A stretch of 9,457 nucleotides of DNA from DATGKD01 sp035294855 (GTDB lineage: Bacteria > Actinomycetota > Acidimicrobiia > Acidimicrobiales > UBA8190): the NCBI GenBank assembly GCA_035294855.1, contig DATGKD010000007.1:1-9457 (forward strand), read 5' to 3'. Positions 1 through 6,000 of this stretch are shown one piece after another. The position numbers were made by a program, and so were the translations under genes. Under the pieces are notes generated by a model. It made no database searches. It saw only the letters and a list, made by a program, of their open reading frames with translations, and had not been told where the DNA came from. How positions within the stretch are numbered: the stretch's first letter is position 1; every line of letters starts with the position of its first letter.

Positions 1-729
1 ATGCGCGTCGTGGGCACGGCGACCTTTCCCGCCATCGGGAACGCGGGCAGCCTGCACGTCTCGATGGGCACCGGGGTGATGGTCCCCACCGGCATCGAAC
101 CACCGGCCATGCGCCAGGCAACGACCAGCCCCGACCCCAACCAGAACGGCCCGGAACTGGTCGCGGTCCGCCTCCGCAGTGGGGTCAGCGCGAGCGCGGC
201 CCTGGCCTCTCTCCACAGCATCGCCGACACCGCCTCACAGGTGGTCGACCAGGACCCCAACTCCGGCGGAGGCACCTTCGTCGTCCTGCCGGTCCAGCAA
301 CCCGCCGAGATCGTGAACTACAAGACCATGGGCGCGACGCCCGCCATCCTGGCGTCAGGCCTCGCCGTCGGCGCCGTGGCCGCCTTGGGCCTCACCCTGG
401 TCGCCTCGGTGCGCCGGCGCCGGAGGGACCTCGCCCTGCTGAAGACGCTGGGCTTCGTGCAGGGACAGGTGGCGTCGGTCGTGTCGTGGCAGGCGTCGGT
501 GGCGGCCCTCGTGGGAATCGTCGTGGGCGTGCCGCTGGGCATCATCTTCGGTCGGACGCTGTGGAGCGTCTTCGCCCACGAGATCTTCGCGGTCCCGAAG
601 CCGACGATTCCCGCTCTCGAGATCGTCCTGGCCGCCGTGGGCGCTCTGGTTCTCGCCAACCTCGTCGCCTTCGTCCCCGGTCGCATCGCCGCCCGTACCC
701 CGACAGCGGCCCTGCTCCGCAAGGAGTGA
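1..729 (+). CDS. FtsX-like ABC transporter permease, C-terminal part (5' end outside window)
   Basis: This is the C-terminal 242 residues of a MacB/FtsX-type permease, the membrane subunit of an ABC system in which a separate ATPase drives extracytoplasmic conformational work or export. Residues 1-110 are an extracytoplasmic segment. Three membrane spans follow, at about 116-137, 158-186 and 205-226. After the first comes a cytoplasmic loop with five arginines and DLALLKTLGF (138-152), the typical FtsX coupling region. The protein ends with a short cytoplasmic tail. The ATG at position 1 is very unlikely to be the start: it aligns to an internal leucine of the longer paralogue at 8043-9457, so the gene continues to the left. 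The two proteins are about two-thirds identical by eye. No ATPase partner is visible; it would lie upstream. The stop is 17 bp from the convergent gene at 747. The substrate cannot be told. Family assignment is secure. Confidence 0.9.
   Translation: MRVVGTATFPAIGNAGSLHVSMGTGVMVPTGIEPPAMRQATTSPDPNQNGPELVAVRLRSGVSASAALASLHSIADTASQVVDQDPNSGGGTFVVLPVQQPAEIVNYKTMGATPAILASGLAVGAVAALGLTLVASVRRRRRDLALLKTLGFVQGQVASVVSWQASVAALVGIVVGVPLGIIFGRTLWSVFAHEIFAVPKPTIPALEIVLAAVGALVLANLVAFVPGRIAARTPTAALLRKE
292..322 (+). repeat. 31-bp inverted repeat, left copy (within permease paralogue)
   Basis: Perfectly matches the reverse complement of 8450-8480. It encodes VQQPAEIVNY at the end of the extracytoplasmic domain. 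It is the longest exact match I noticed between the two permease genes. Confidence 0.85.
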
Positions 730-746
730 CGTGAGGACGATGTCGT

Positions 747-1394
747 TCAGGCAGCGATTCGTTGCCGCAACGTGGCGAGACCGTCGCCGCTGAGATCGCC
801 GAGGACCGCACTCCGCCCGGACGCGGCCAGCACGATCGCCTCGCCGGGCCCCTCCACCAACGGGCCGTCACCTGCCGACCAGTCGACGTCCGTCGCATGG
901 AGGCGCAGGCCAGCCACGTTCCTCTTGGGGTTGAACATCGGGGTTCCCTCGCTGCGTACGAGCTCCAAGGCTCGGCGGAGGCGCTCTTCGGGGACGACGC
1001 GCGGCTTGCCGGTCGGCCGGCGGATGTCCTGGTTGTGCACCAGATGGTCGAGGAAGCCGGCCTTCGTCGGGATGAGCTTGGAGATGCCCTTGCGCGGGTG
1101 TTGGGCGACCATCACCTCGTCCCAGAATCGGCGGATGTCCTCGGGGCTCGTTCCCGCGAAGAGCGTCTTCGATTCGGCGAACGACGCCTTGGTCACGTTG
1201 AACCGGTAGCGGCCAATCCTGGCCACCATGGCACCCATCGGAACCGTGTGGCCCAGTCCCATGTGACCGAGCACGTCACGCACGGCCCATCCTTGGCACA
1301 GGCTCGGGGTGTCGTAGGCGGCGTCGTCGAGCTCGTGCAACAGCTCGCCGATGTCGGCGACCTCGTCCCACATCATCGTCATCTCGCCGGCCAT
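747..1394 (-). CDS. DinB / mycothiol-dependent maleylpyruvate isomerase family protein
   Basis: A 215-residue cytoplasmic protein of the actinobacterial DinB-like superfamily that includes mycothiol-dependent maleylpyruvate isomerase (TIGR03083-type). Visible hallmarks are C33-x-x-W36, D40 and H44 in LCQGWAVRDVLGHM (32-45), the family's N-terminal metal-ligand region, and the second motif HNQDIRRPTG (120-129) with H120 and D123. Known members are four-helix metal-binding enzymes that use mycothiol or related thiols; many paralogues have no known substrate, so isomerase activity is not implied. Length is close to the usual 200-250 residues, and the C-terminal part (about 165-215) looks like the family's small alpha/beta extension. 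The ATG at 1394 is supported by a GAGGAGG site 4 nt upstream; M5, M7 and M8 are in frame but too far from that site. It is convergent with the permease on its left and divergent from the DedA gene. Confidence 0.82.
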   Translation of the reverse strand: MAGEMTMMWDEVADIGELLHELDDAAYDTPSLCQGWAVRDVLGHMGLGHTVPMGAMVARIGRYRFNVTKASFAESKTLFAGTSPEDIRRFWDEVMVAQHPRKGISKLIPTKAGFLDHLVHNQDIRRPTGKPRVVPEERLRRALELVRSEGTPMFNPKRNVAGLRLHATDVDWSAGDGPLVEGPGEAIVLAASGRSAVLGDLSGDGLATLRQRIAA

Positions 1395-1608
1395 GCGTCC
1401 TCCTCAAGCTTCCCCGCGTGAGTCGCCAGTCTGTCCCGACCGAGGGGGTCGTCACAGGTTCGCCGCTGTCGTGCTGCATGGATCACGGGTGAAGCCTGCG
1501 CCCGGCAGGCGGTGATCTGGGGACGCCGCCCGCGCCGAACGGTTGGCGTCATCCGGGGTTGACGTTCGGGCGAGGCGGGTTGAACCGGCGAATACGGAGT
1601 GCGGCCAT
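1395..1608. other. Divergent intergenic region, 214 bp
   Basis: This gap lies between the starts of the DinB-family gene (-) and the DedA gene (+), so it should hold both promoters. TTGACG at 1559-1564 and TTGAAC at 1580-1585 resemble -35 boxes, but neither has a convincing -10 box at normal spacing. A perfect 6-bp inverted repeat, GCCTGC (1494-1499) and GCAGGC (1505-1510) around a 5-nt loop, could be an operator or simply chance in GC-rich DNA. GGAG at 1596-1599 sits 9 nt before the ATG at 1609. Confidence 0.4.
1399..1405 (-). promoter_or_regulatory. Shine-Dalgarno site for the DinB-family gene
   Basis: GAGGAGG on the minus strand, 4 nt before the ATG at 1394. It is the strongest ribosome binding site in the window and decides the first of several nearby in-frame methionines as the start. 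Confidence 0.7.
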
Positions 1609-2346
1609 ATGGCGACGGGGCTGATCGCAACGGCCACGACGGCCGGACTGGGCGGTTCGGTGGCGCTCGGCCTCCTGGTTCCCATGGAAGCCGGGATACC
1701 CATCCCTCCACCTGCCGACCTGGTCATGTTCGCCGTCGGAGAACGCGTGGCGGCCGGCGCGTTCCCGCTGTGGTTGGCGGTGGTGGGCCTGGAAGCGGTC
1801 GCCGTCGTCGGCACAGCCGCACTCTTCTTCGCATCCCGGGGGCCTGGCCACGCGCTGCTCGAACGCCTCGGGCCGAAGGTGGGACTCACCCGCGATCGCC
1901 TGGCGCGCGTGAGCGGGCTCGTGGAGACCCACGGACGTGCGGCCCTCGCGCTGGGCCGGGGGACGCCCGGTCTGCGCACCGTCACGGTGGTCGCCGCCGG
2001 CGCGTCCGGCATCCGACCGTGGCAAGCACTGCCGGCGTTGGCCTTGGGCAGCAGCGTCTTCCTGCAGCTTCACCTCGTGCTCGGACTTCTCCTCGGGCCG
2101 CTCGCCCACCGGGCCTTCGCACACGCCAGGGGTCCGGCGCTCGTCGGGCTGCTGGTGCTGATCGCCGGGGCGGCGGTGTTTTGGTTGGCGCGCCGCGGCC
2201 GGCGCGCCGGGGCGCAGGCCTGCGCGGAGGCGATGTGCCCCGCATGTGTCGCCCTCGGAGCCCTGGCCGAGCGCCTCCCCACCCTGGGCGCGCTCACCGG
2301 CCAGGCAGACCGCCTGAGCGAGCGTGCCGATGTCGTTTCGAGTTGA
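1609..2346 (+). CDS. DedA/VTT-family membrane protein with cysteine-rich C-terminal tail
   Basis: A 245-residue inner-membrane protein of the DedA (SNARE-associated/VTT domain) family, proton-coupled proteins implicated in undecaprenyl-phosphate and phospholipid translocation. The N-terminal family motif is MEAGIPIPPPADLVMFAVG (26-44), with E27, the proline run P31-P35 and D37 in the re-entrant-loop position. The second motif is GRGTPGLRTVTVVAAG (116-131), containing R117, P120, R123 and G131, which matches the DedA R-x-x-P-x-x-R...G signature. Membrane spans lie around 13-25, 54-76, 124-160 and 177-194. The tail (195-245) is cytoplasmic and carries C205-x4-C210-x2-C213, which I do not know from typical DedA proteins. 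I chose ATG 1609 because GGAG lies 9 nt upstream; a TTG at 1543 would add 22 residues unlike a signal or membrane span. Convergent with the GT-C-like gene, 21 bp away. Which lipid is moved is unknown. Confidence 0.82.
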   Translation: MATGLIATATTAGLGGSVALGLLVPMEAGIPIPPPADLVMFAVGERVAAGAFPLWLAVVGLEAVAVVGTAALFFASRGPGHALLERLGPKVGLTRDRLARVSGLVETHGRAALALGRGTPGLRTVTVVAAGASGIRPWQALPALALGSSVFLQLHLVLGLLLGPLAHRAFAHARGPALVGLLVLIAGAAVFWLARRGRRAGAQACAEAMCPACVALGALAERLPTLGALTGQADRLSERADVVSS

Positions 2347-2367
2347 CGAGGCGCGTCGCGCGTGACG

Positions 2368-4575
2368 TCACCGCCCTGGGGCGGTGCGCCGTAACGAGTC
2401 GCAGATGGGCGTGGGCGTGGGCAACGACACGACCGTGCCGCCGAAGGCACGCGCCGTGGGGGCGGCGATCCTGTCCACGCCGAAGGTCACCTGGGTCGGA
2501 GGACGCACGAGGCCCCCGGGGGGCACGACGATCAACCCGTCGATCACCACCTCGCGGATGTTGGGATCCTCCACCACGTCGACGACGATGGCGCGCCCCG
2601 GCACGATGTGGACGGTCGGCCCCGCAATCCACAGGGCGAAGGGAGGCGCCTGGTACAGGTAACCGAGCGACACCTCGTCCGGGCCGACGCGCCGCACGCC
2701 CACGATGTCGCCGGCACCACGCGAACCGGTGACGACGAGCGGCCAGTGCACGTTGTGCCGGGGCAGCGAGGCGAACGTCACCCGCAGGCGGTAATGGCCG
2801 GCGGCGGCCGACTGCTCCACGGCGTCCCACTTGTCGCCGCCCGACTGGTAGAGCGCCGCGCAGTTGCCCACCACCGCGAGGGTTCCCGCCGGCGCGACGG
2901 CCGGCAAACCGGCCACCCGCACGACGTGATGCGCGGGGCTTCCGAACAGTGAGCGATCGACGTGTTCGCGGAGGCTGACGAACTGCGCACGCGCCGAGGT
3001 CGGCGTGCTCCAGTTCAGCTCCCGTTGGTACAGGATCGCCAGCGCCAGGTTGGAGAGCACGCCGAAAGCGGCGAGCACGCATCCGACGGCCACCATGCTG
3101 CGCCGCGTCCAGCGCGCCATCGTGCGGGCTCGCTCCACCAGCACCGTCAGGCCCGCCAGACCGACGAGGACCAGCAGTGGCATCCAGTCCGCCAGGTAAC
3201 GGTGCGCGACATAGGCGATCTCGAGCGAGCCGACGATGCCAACGCCGGCTGCCAGTACCGGGATCCGCAACACCGCCAGGTCGGGCTGGGGGCGCTCGTC
3301 GCGACGAGTCCGCCGGCGTCGTCGCGACCGGAACACCGCCCACACGCCGATTGCACCCGCGACGGTGAAGGCCGGCATGGTGGAGGTGACGCTCGACGCC
3401 GGCAGGCGGGTCGCGTAGGCCACGTGCCCCACGAGCGTCGCGGGCGGCGGGAAGCTCACGAACGGGTACAGCCTGGTAAAGCGCAGCGCATCGGGCCGCA
3501 GGTACTGCAGCAGCCCGGTCGGCACGTACTTGAGACGGAGGAACGTCCCGCCGTTGGCGTGGATGACGGCCTTCACCGCCGGGTAGTCGCTGACCGCCAG
3601 CTGTGTCGAGAACGGCACGCTGAACAGCGTCCCGAACTTGGCGTCGTTCACCCACGCGAAGCACCCGAGCGCCACCACCGTCGCGACCGCCAGCGCGATG
3701 GTCCGGGTGGTGCCGGGGGCCGAGTCGGGGATGCCCAACCACGCCAGGCTGCGAACGCCCTGCGGTGCGGGGTGGTCGGGCCGCGAACGCCATCGCTGCC
3801 CATGACGACGAGCGGCGGCGACCGCGTGGACGACGGCCAGCAGACCGAGTGCGGCAACGGGGCCGAGTCCCACCGATGCGCGGGTCAGCAACGCGAACGT
3901 GGCGAACACGCCCGTTAAGGCGATGCGCCCGTTGCTGGGACGGACGAGGAAGCTCACCAACGCATCGAACGCCGCGATGGCGAGCGCCGCGCCCCACGCC
4001 TCGGCCTCGTGGTAGACGACGGCTTGGCCGGCAAGGAAGATGAACACCGATCCGATCCCGATGACCGCCATCGACACGCCGACGATCACGGCCTCGACCC
4101 GGGTGACAGGCGACGACGTCACCAGGGCGCGGATCTTCCACGAGAGCCGGGCCGAGCAGACGAGCGCAATGGTGAACGCGAGCAGCATCGAAAGCTGGGT
4201 GAGGCGGCCGTCCAGGCTCGAGGTCGCCAGGAGAACTGGCAGCCGTAGGAACGAGGGGAACGGCCCGAAGTACATGTAGCTGCGGCCGTGAACGACGAAG
4301 GCCTCGATCCCGAGCACCTGGGGCGGCATGTTCCAATGGCCGTGGACGAGCGCCCGGGCCTGGACGTCGTAGAAGTTCGTGAAGAACCCTCGCTGTACGA
4401 AGTCCCAGTTGCCCAGGTTGACCATCCACGACAGCACAGGCAGTGCCAGCGCGATGCCGGTCGCGCTCCCCACGGCGAACCGTCGCTTCGAGCGGGCCCG
4501 CACGACGCCGGCGGGGCGAGCCACCGCGGACGCGGCCCCGCTCACGCCCTCGCCTTCGCCGCCCCCGTCGGCCAC
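2368..4575 (-). CDS. Polytopic membrane protein, GT-C glycosyltransferase-like, with extracytoplasmic C-terminal domain
   Basis: A 735-residue integral membrane protein. About 11-12 spans are visible, roughly at 34-52, 106-118, 128-146, 161-183, 194-211, 219-253 (two), 291-309, 399-416, 435-455, 465-481 and 492-516. The first extracytoplasmic loop contains YDVQARALVHGHW (69-81) and YMYFGPFPSFLRLP (100-113). An acidic residue in this loop (D70 here) is where GT-C lipid-linked-sugar transferases place their catalytic Asp/Glu. Other notable motifs are YHEAEAWGAA (188-197), LTRAS (230-234) and HRYLADWMPLL (458-468). The last 220 residues (517-735) are soluble, probably outside the cell, with GNCAALYQSGGDKWDAVE (570-587). 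This layout suggests transfer of sugars from polyprenyl donors, but I cannot name an acceptor. The start is uncertain: GTG 4626 is the longest option, but codons 4576-4626 have poor G/C third positions, so I prefer GTG 4575 (then ADGGG); GTG 4545 is also possible. Confidence 0.72.
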   Translation of the reverse strand: MADGGGEGEGVSGAASAVARPAGVVRARSKRRFAVGSATGIALALPVLSWMVNLGNWDFVQRGFFTNFYDVQARALVHGHWNMPPQVLGIEAFVVHGRSYMYFGPFPSFLRLPVLLATSSLDGRLTQLSMLLAFTIALVCSARLSWKIRALVTSSPVTRVEAVIVGVSMAVIGIGSVFIFLAGQAVVYHEAEAWGAALAIAAFDALVSFLVRPSNGRIALTGVFATFALLTRASVGLGPVAALGLLAVVHAVAAARRHGQRWRSRPDHPAPQGVRSLAWLGIPDSAPGTTRTIALAVATVVALGCFAWVNDAKFGTLFSVPFSTQLAVSDYPAVKAVIHANGGTFLRLKYVPTGLLQYLRPDALRFTRLYPFVSFPPPATLVGHVAYATRLPASSVTSTMPAFTVAGAIGVWAVFRSRRRRRTRRDERPQPDLAVLRIPVLAAGVGIVGSLEIAYVAHRYLADWMPLLVLVGLAGLTVLVERARTMARWTRRSMVAVGCVLAAFGVLSNLALAILYQRELNWSTPTSARAQFVSLREHVDRSLFGSPAHHVVRVAGLPAVAPAGTLAVVGNCAALYQSGGDKWDAVEQSAAAGHYRLRVTFASLPRHNVHWPLVVTGSRGAGDIVGVRRVGPDEVSLGYLYQAPPFALWIAGPTVHIVPGRAIVVDVVEDPNIREVVIDGLIVVPPGGLVRPPTQVTFGVDRIAAPTARAFGGTVVSLPTPTPICDSLRRTAPGR
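2369..2386. terminator. Possible bidirectional hairpin at a convergent junction
   Basis: CACCGCC pairs with GGCGGTG as a perfect 7-bp stem with a CTGG tetraloop. It lies about 22 nt after the DedA stop and overlaps the last codons and stop of the minus-strand membrane-protein gene. There is no T-tract on either side, so intrinsic termination is uncertain. Confidence 0.3.
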
Positions 4576-4751
4576 GGCGCCATGATCGCACGCACCCCCA
4601 TGGTGACCACGACGCGTGACTCCCACGACGTTCCGACGCTCAAGAGCGTGCGCTCCCAGATCACGCAGCGTGAGAGCGCGCCGGGGCGTTCAAGGCGAAC
4701 GACGGAGCAGACGACACAGAGCACAGGGGGGAACGAACTCTGGGGGACGTC
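4576..4751. other. Divergent intergenic region, about 176 bp
   Basis: This lies between the GT-C-like gene (-) and the small gene (+). The part from 4627 to 4751 is non-coding under any choice of start. It should carry two promoters, but I see no clear -35/-10 pair. A GGGGG run at 4742-4746 is the only purine-rich candidate ribosome site before the ATG at 4752. Confidence 0.3.
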
Positions 4752-4955
4752 ATGAGCACCACCACGGCGACCGCGACGAGCACGGAATTCGTCGCCATCG
4801 GCACCCGCGTCGAGGTCCGCAACCTCTACCTGCAGACGTGGAGCCGCGGGTTCCAGGTTGCCGGAATCGTCAGCGACGCCTACCTCATCCGCCGCCTTTC
4901 CGACGGAACGATCCTGCCGCGCAGCTTCGCTGCCGCGGACATCCGCCCCTGCTGA
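4752..4955 (+). CDS. Small conserved-type protein, possible SH3/Tudor-like barrel
   Basis: A 67-residue protein with no signal peptide or membrane span. After a Thr/Ala-rich start (1-10), the body reads as a small beta-rich fold: GTRVEVRN (17-24), W30-SRGFQVAGIV (30-40), then YLIRRLSDGTILPRSF (44-59) and AADIRP at the end. The pattern G-x-x-V-E-V-R, W-x-x-G-F-x-V, R-R-L-S-D-G and L-P resembles short SH3-like or Tudor-like barrels that bind peptides or nucleic acids; this is inference, with no catalytic residues visible. Codon third positions are strongly G/C throughout, which supports real coding. The ATG at 4752 follows a GGGGG run at 6-10 nt. The gene stands alone: divergent from the GT-C-like gene and convergent with the receiver gene 42 bp downstream. 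Function is unknown to me. Confidence 0.68.
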   Translation: MSTTTATATSTEFVAIGTRVEVRNLYLQTWSRGFQVAGIVSDAYLIRRLSDGTILPRSFAAADIRPC

Positions 4956-4997
4956 GCCCGTCGGCGCCTCGAGGCCCGGCGGCGGTGACGGCTTCGC

Positions 4998-5372
4998 TCA
5001 GGACCACACGATGCTGGCGACGAGGGGCACGAGCCGGTGGGGCGACACCGGCTTTTGGAGGTAGTGGCTGATCTTGGCGCCCACCCGGGCACGTACGGCG
5101 TCGTCGAGCGGGAACGCCGAGATGAGCACGACTGGTGGCGGGGTTTCCAGCGCCTCGAGGACACCGAAGCCGTCGCGACGCGGCATCTTCAGGTCCAGGA
5201 GCATCAATCCGACCTCGAAGTCGTGCAACACCGACAGCGCCACGTCGCCGTCCTCGGCCACCTCCACCTCGAAGCCCGACGCCCGCAGGATCTCCGCACA
5301 ACTGGCACGCACCGCGGCGTCGTCGTCGACGACGAGTACGTCGACTGATCGTCGAGCGGCATCCGCATGCAT
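4998..5372 (-). CDS. Stand-alone response regulator receiver domain protein
   Basis: A 124-residue single-domain response regulator of the CheY-like fold. All receiver landmarks are present: the acidic pair D16/D17 (with D18) in VLVVDDDAAVR, phospho-acceptor D60 in LMLLDLKMPRRDG, switch S85 in VVLISAF, aromatic Y104, and K107 in YLQKPVSP. There is no DNA-binding or enzymatic output domain, so it likely works by protein contact or as a phosphorelay intermediate. No histidine kinase is in the window, so its partner is unknown. The frame is open upstream to 5624, but I chose ATG 5372 because AAGGAA lies 9 nt before it and the receiver fold starts right after; the upstream part is low-complexity and not receiver-like. 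It is convergent with the 67-residue gene and divergent from the TIG gene. Confidence 0.9.
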   Translation of the reverse strand: MHADAARRSVDVLVVDDDAAVRASCAEILRASGFEVEVAEDGDVALSVLHDFEVGLMLLDLKMPRRDGFGVLEALETPPPVVLISAFPLDDAVRARVGAKISHYLQKPVSPHRLVPLVASIVWS

Positions 5373-5381
5373 CGCACTACG

Positions 5382-5387
5382 TTCCTT
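5382..5387 (-). promoter_or_regulatory. Shine-Dalgarno site for the receiver gene
   Basis: AAGGAA on the minus strand, 9 nt before the ATG at 5372. It supports this internal methionine over the longer open frame that begins at 5624. Confidence 0.6.
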
Positions 5388-5632
5388 GCCGCCCAGTCGC
5401 TTCGGCCACCCGGTCGCTCCGGCCGGTCGCCTGTCGATGGCAACGGTAACGCGTGGCCGGGCGTTAAAAGCGCTCGACGGAGGGGGCGAAGGGGGCGTTC
5501 CTCGCCACTCGACGCCCCCGTCGCCTCCGCGGCCGCTGTGCGACCCTCGGCTCCCCCCGTCCGCCGCCCGCCCTCGAAAACCTACGATGACCAGGTCCTC
5601 GGTCACATCGGGGAGATCCTGCATTCCGGCCT

Positions 5633-5646
5633 AGGTGGATCCACCT
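5633..5646. repeat. 14-bp perfect palindrome
   Basis: AGGTGGATCCACCT reads the same on both strands. It lies in the long divergent gap, 261 bp from the receiver start and 354 bp from the TIG gene start. It could be an operator for a dimeric regulator; one copy alone is weak evidence. Confidence 0.4.
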
Positions 5647-5870
5647 GACCGCCCACGCATCCGGACGCGGACGTCGCCATCGACCCGTCCGATGCGTGTC
5701 GGTGTCGGCGCCGCGTTTCGCTCGTCACGTCCGGCTGCGGCCGGTGCCCGCACAGGGCAGGCGTGGTTCGCGCGACTGGTGGTCGGCGCTCATCTCACTG
5801 CGTGGTGGTCCGCAGCGACGTCGCCCGCACTGAACTGCACCTTTGCTTGGGATCGCGAACTCAAGGTTCT

Positions 5871-5940
5871 TTCGTTCAATCGCGCTCGGGTGCGTGCCGA
5901 AGCCTGCCGCCGGTCGGCGTCGGCGTCGATCACGAACGAA
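5871..5940 (+). other. Potential structured 5' leader of the TIG gene
   Basis: TTCGTTC (5871-5877) can pair perfectly with GAACGAA (5934-5940). Inside it, ATCG (5879-5882) can pair with CGAT (5927-5930), and GCCGA (5896-5900) can pair with TCGGC at 5914-5918 or 5920-5924. This nested hairpin ends 60 nt before the chosen start codon. I recognise no known riboswitch in it. GC-rich sequence folds easily, so support is modest. Confidence 0.25.
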
Positions 5941-6000
5941 CGAGTCGCCGCTGCGTTTGTCCCACGACGACCGCGACGGCGCGCGTCACGAGAGCGAGCG

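Larger units (their letters stand above)
5373..6000. other. Long divergent intergenic region, 628 bp
   Basis: This is the largest gap in the window, between the receiver gene (-) and the TIG gene (+). Frames are open here, but third codon positions lose their G/C bias (for example around 5840-5890), so I treat it as non-coding. It contains a perfect palindrome at 5633-5646, a locally AT-richer stretch at 5835-5885 and a potential stem-loop at 5871-5940, all described separately. I see no convincing promoter or tRNA. It could also hide a small RNA or the true, earlier start of the TIG protein. Confidence 0.45.

Noticed and set aside
1559..1595. TTGACG as a -35 box for the DedA gene
   Set aside because: No -10-like hexamer at 16-18 bp; the nearest AT-rich hexamers are about 25-28 bp away.
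1599..2732. A 377-codon plus-strand frame across the DedA gene and the convergent junction
   Set aside because: Arg/Pro-rich shadow frame; the DedA motifs lie in the other frame and the GT-C-like gene occupies the right part.
2294..4591. A 765-codon minus-strand open frame overlapping the GT-C-like gene
   Set aside because: It is extremely Arg/Gly/Pro-rich with no domain. It is a shadow of the membrane-protein gene caused by GC-rich codons.
5373..5624. N-terminal extension of the receiver protein by 84 residues
   Set aside because: Low-complexity Gly/Arg/Pro sequence with no receiver-like features; the ATG at 5372 has a good ribosome site.
5635..6000. N-terminal extension of the TIG protein by 122 residues
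   Set aside because: Third codon positions lose their G/C bias here, and a signal peptide fits naturally just after 6001. The open frame is expected by chance in GC-rich DNA.
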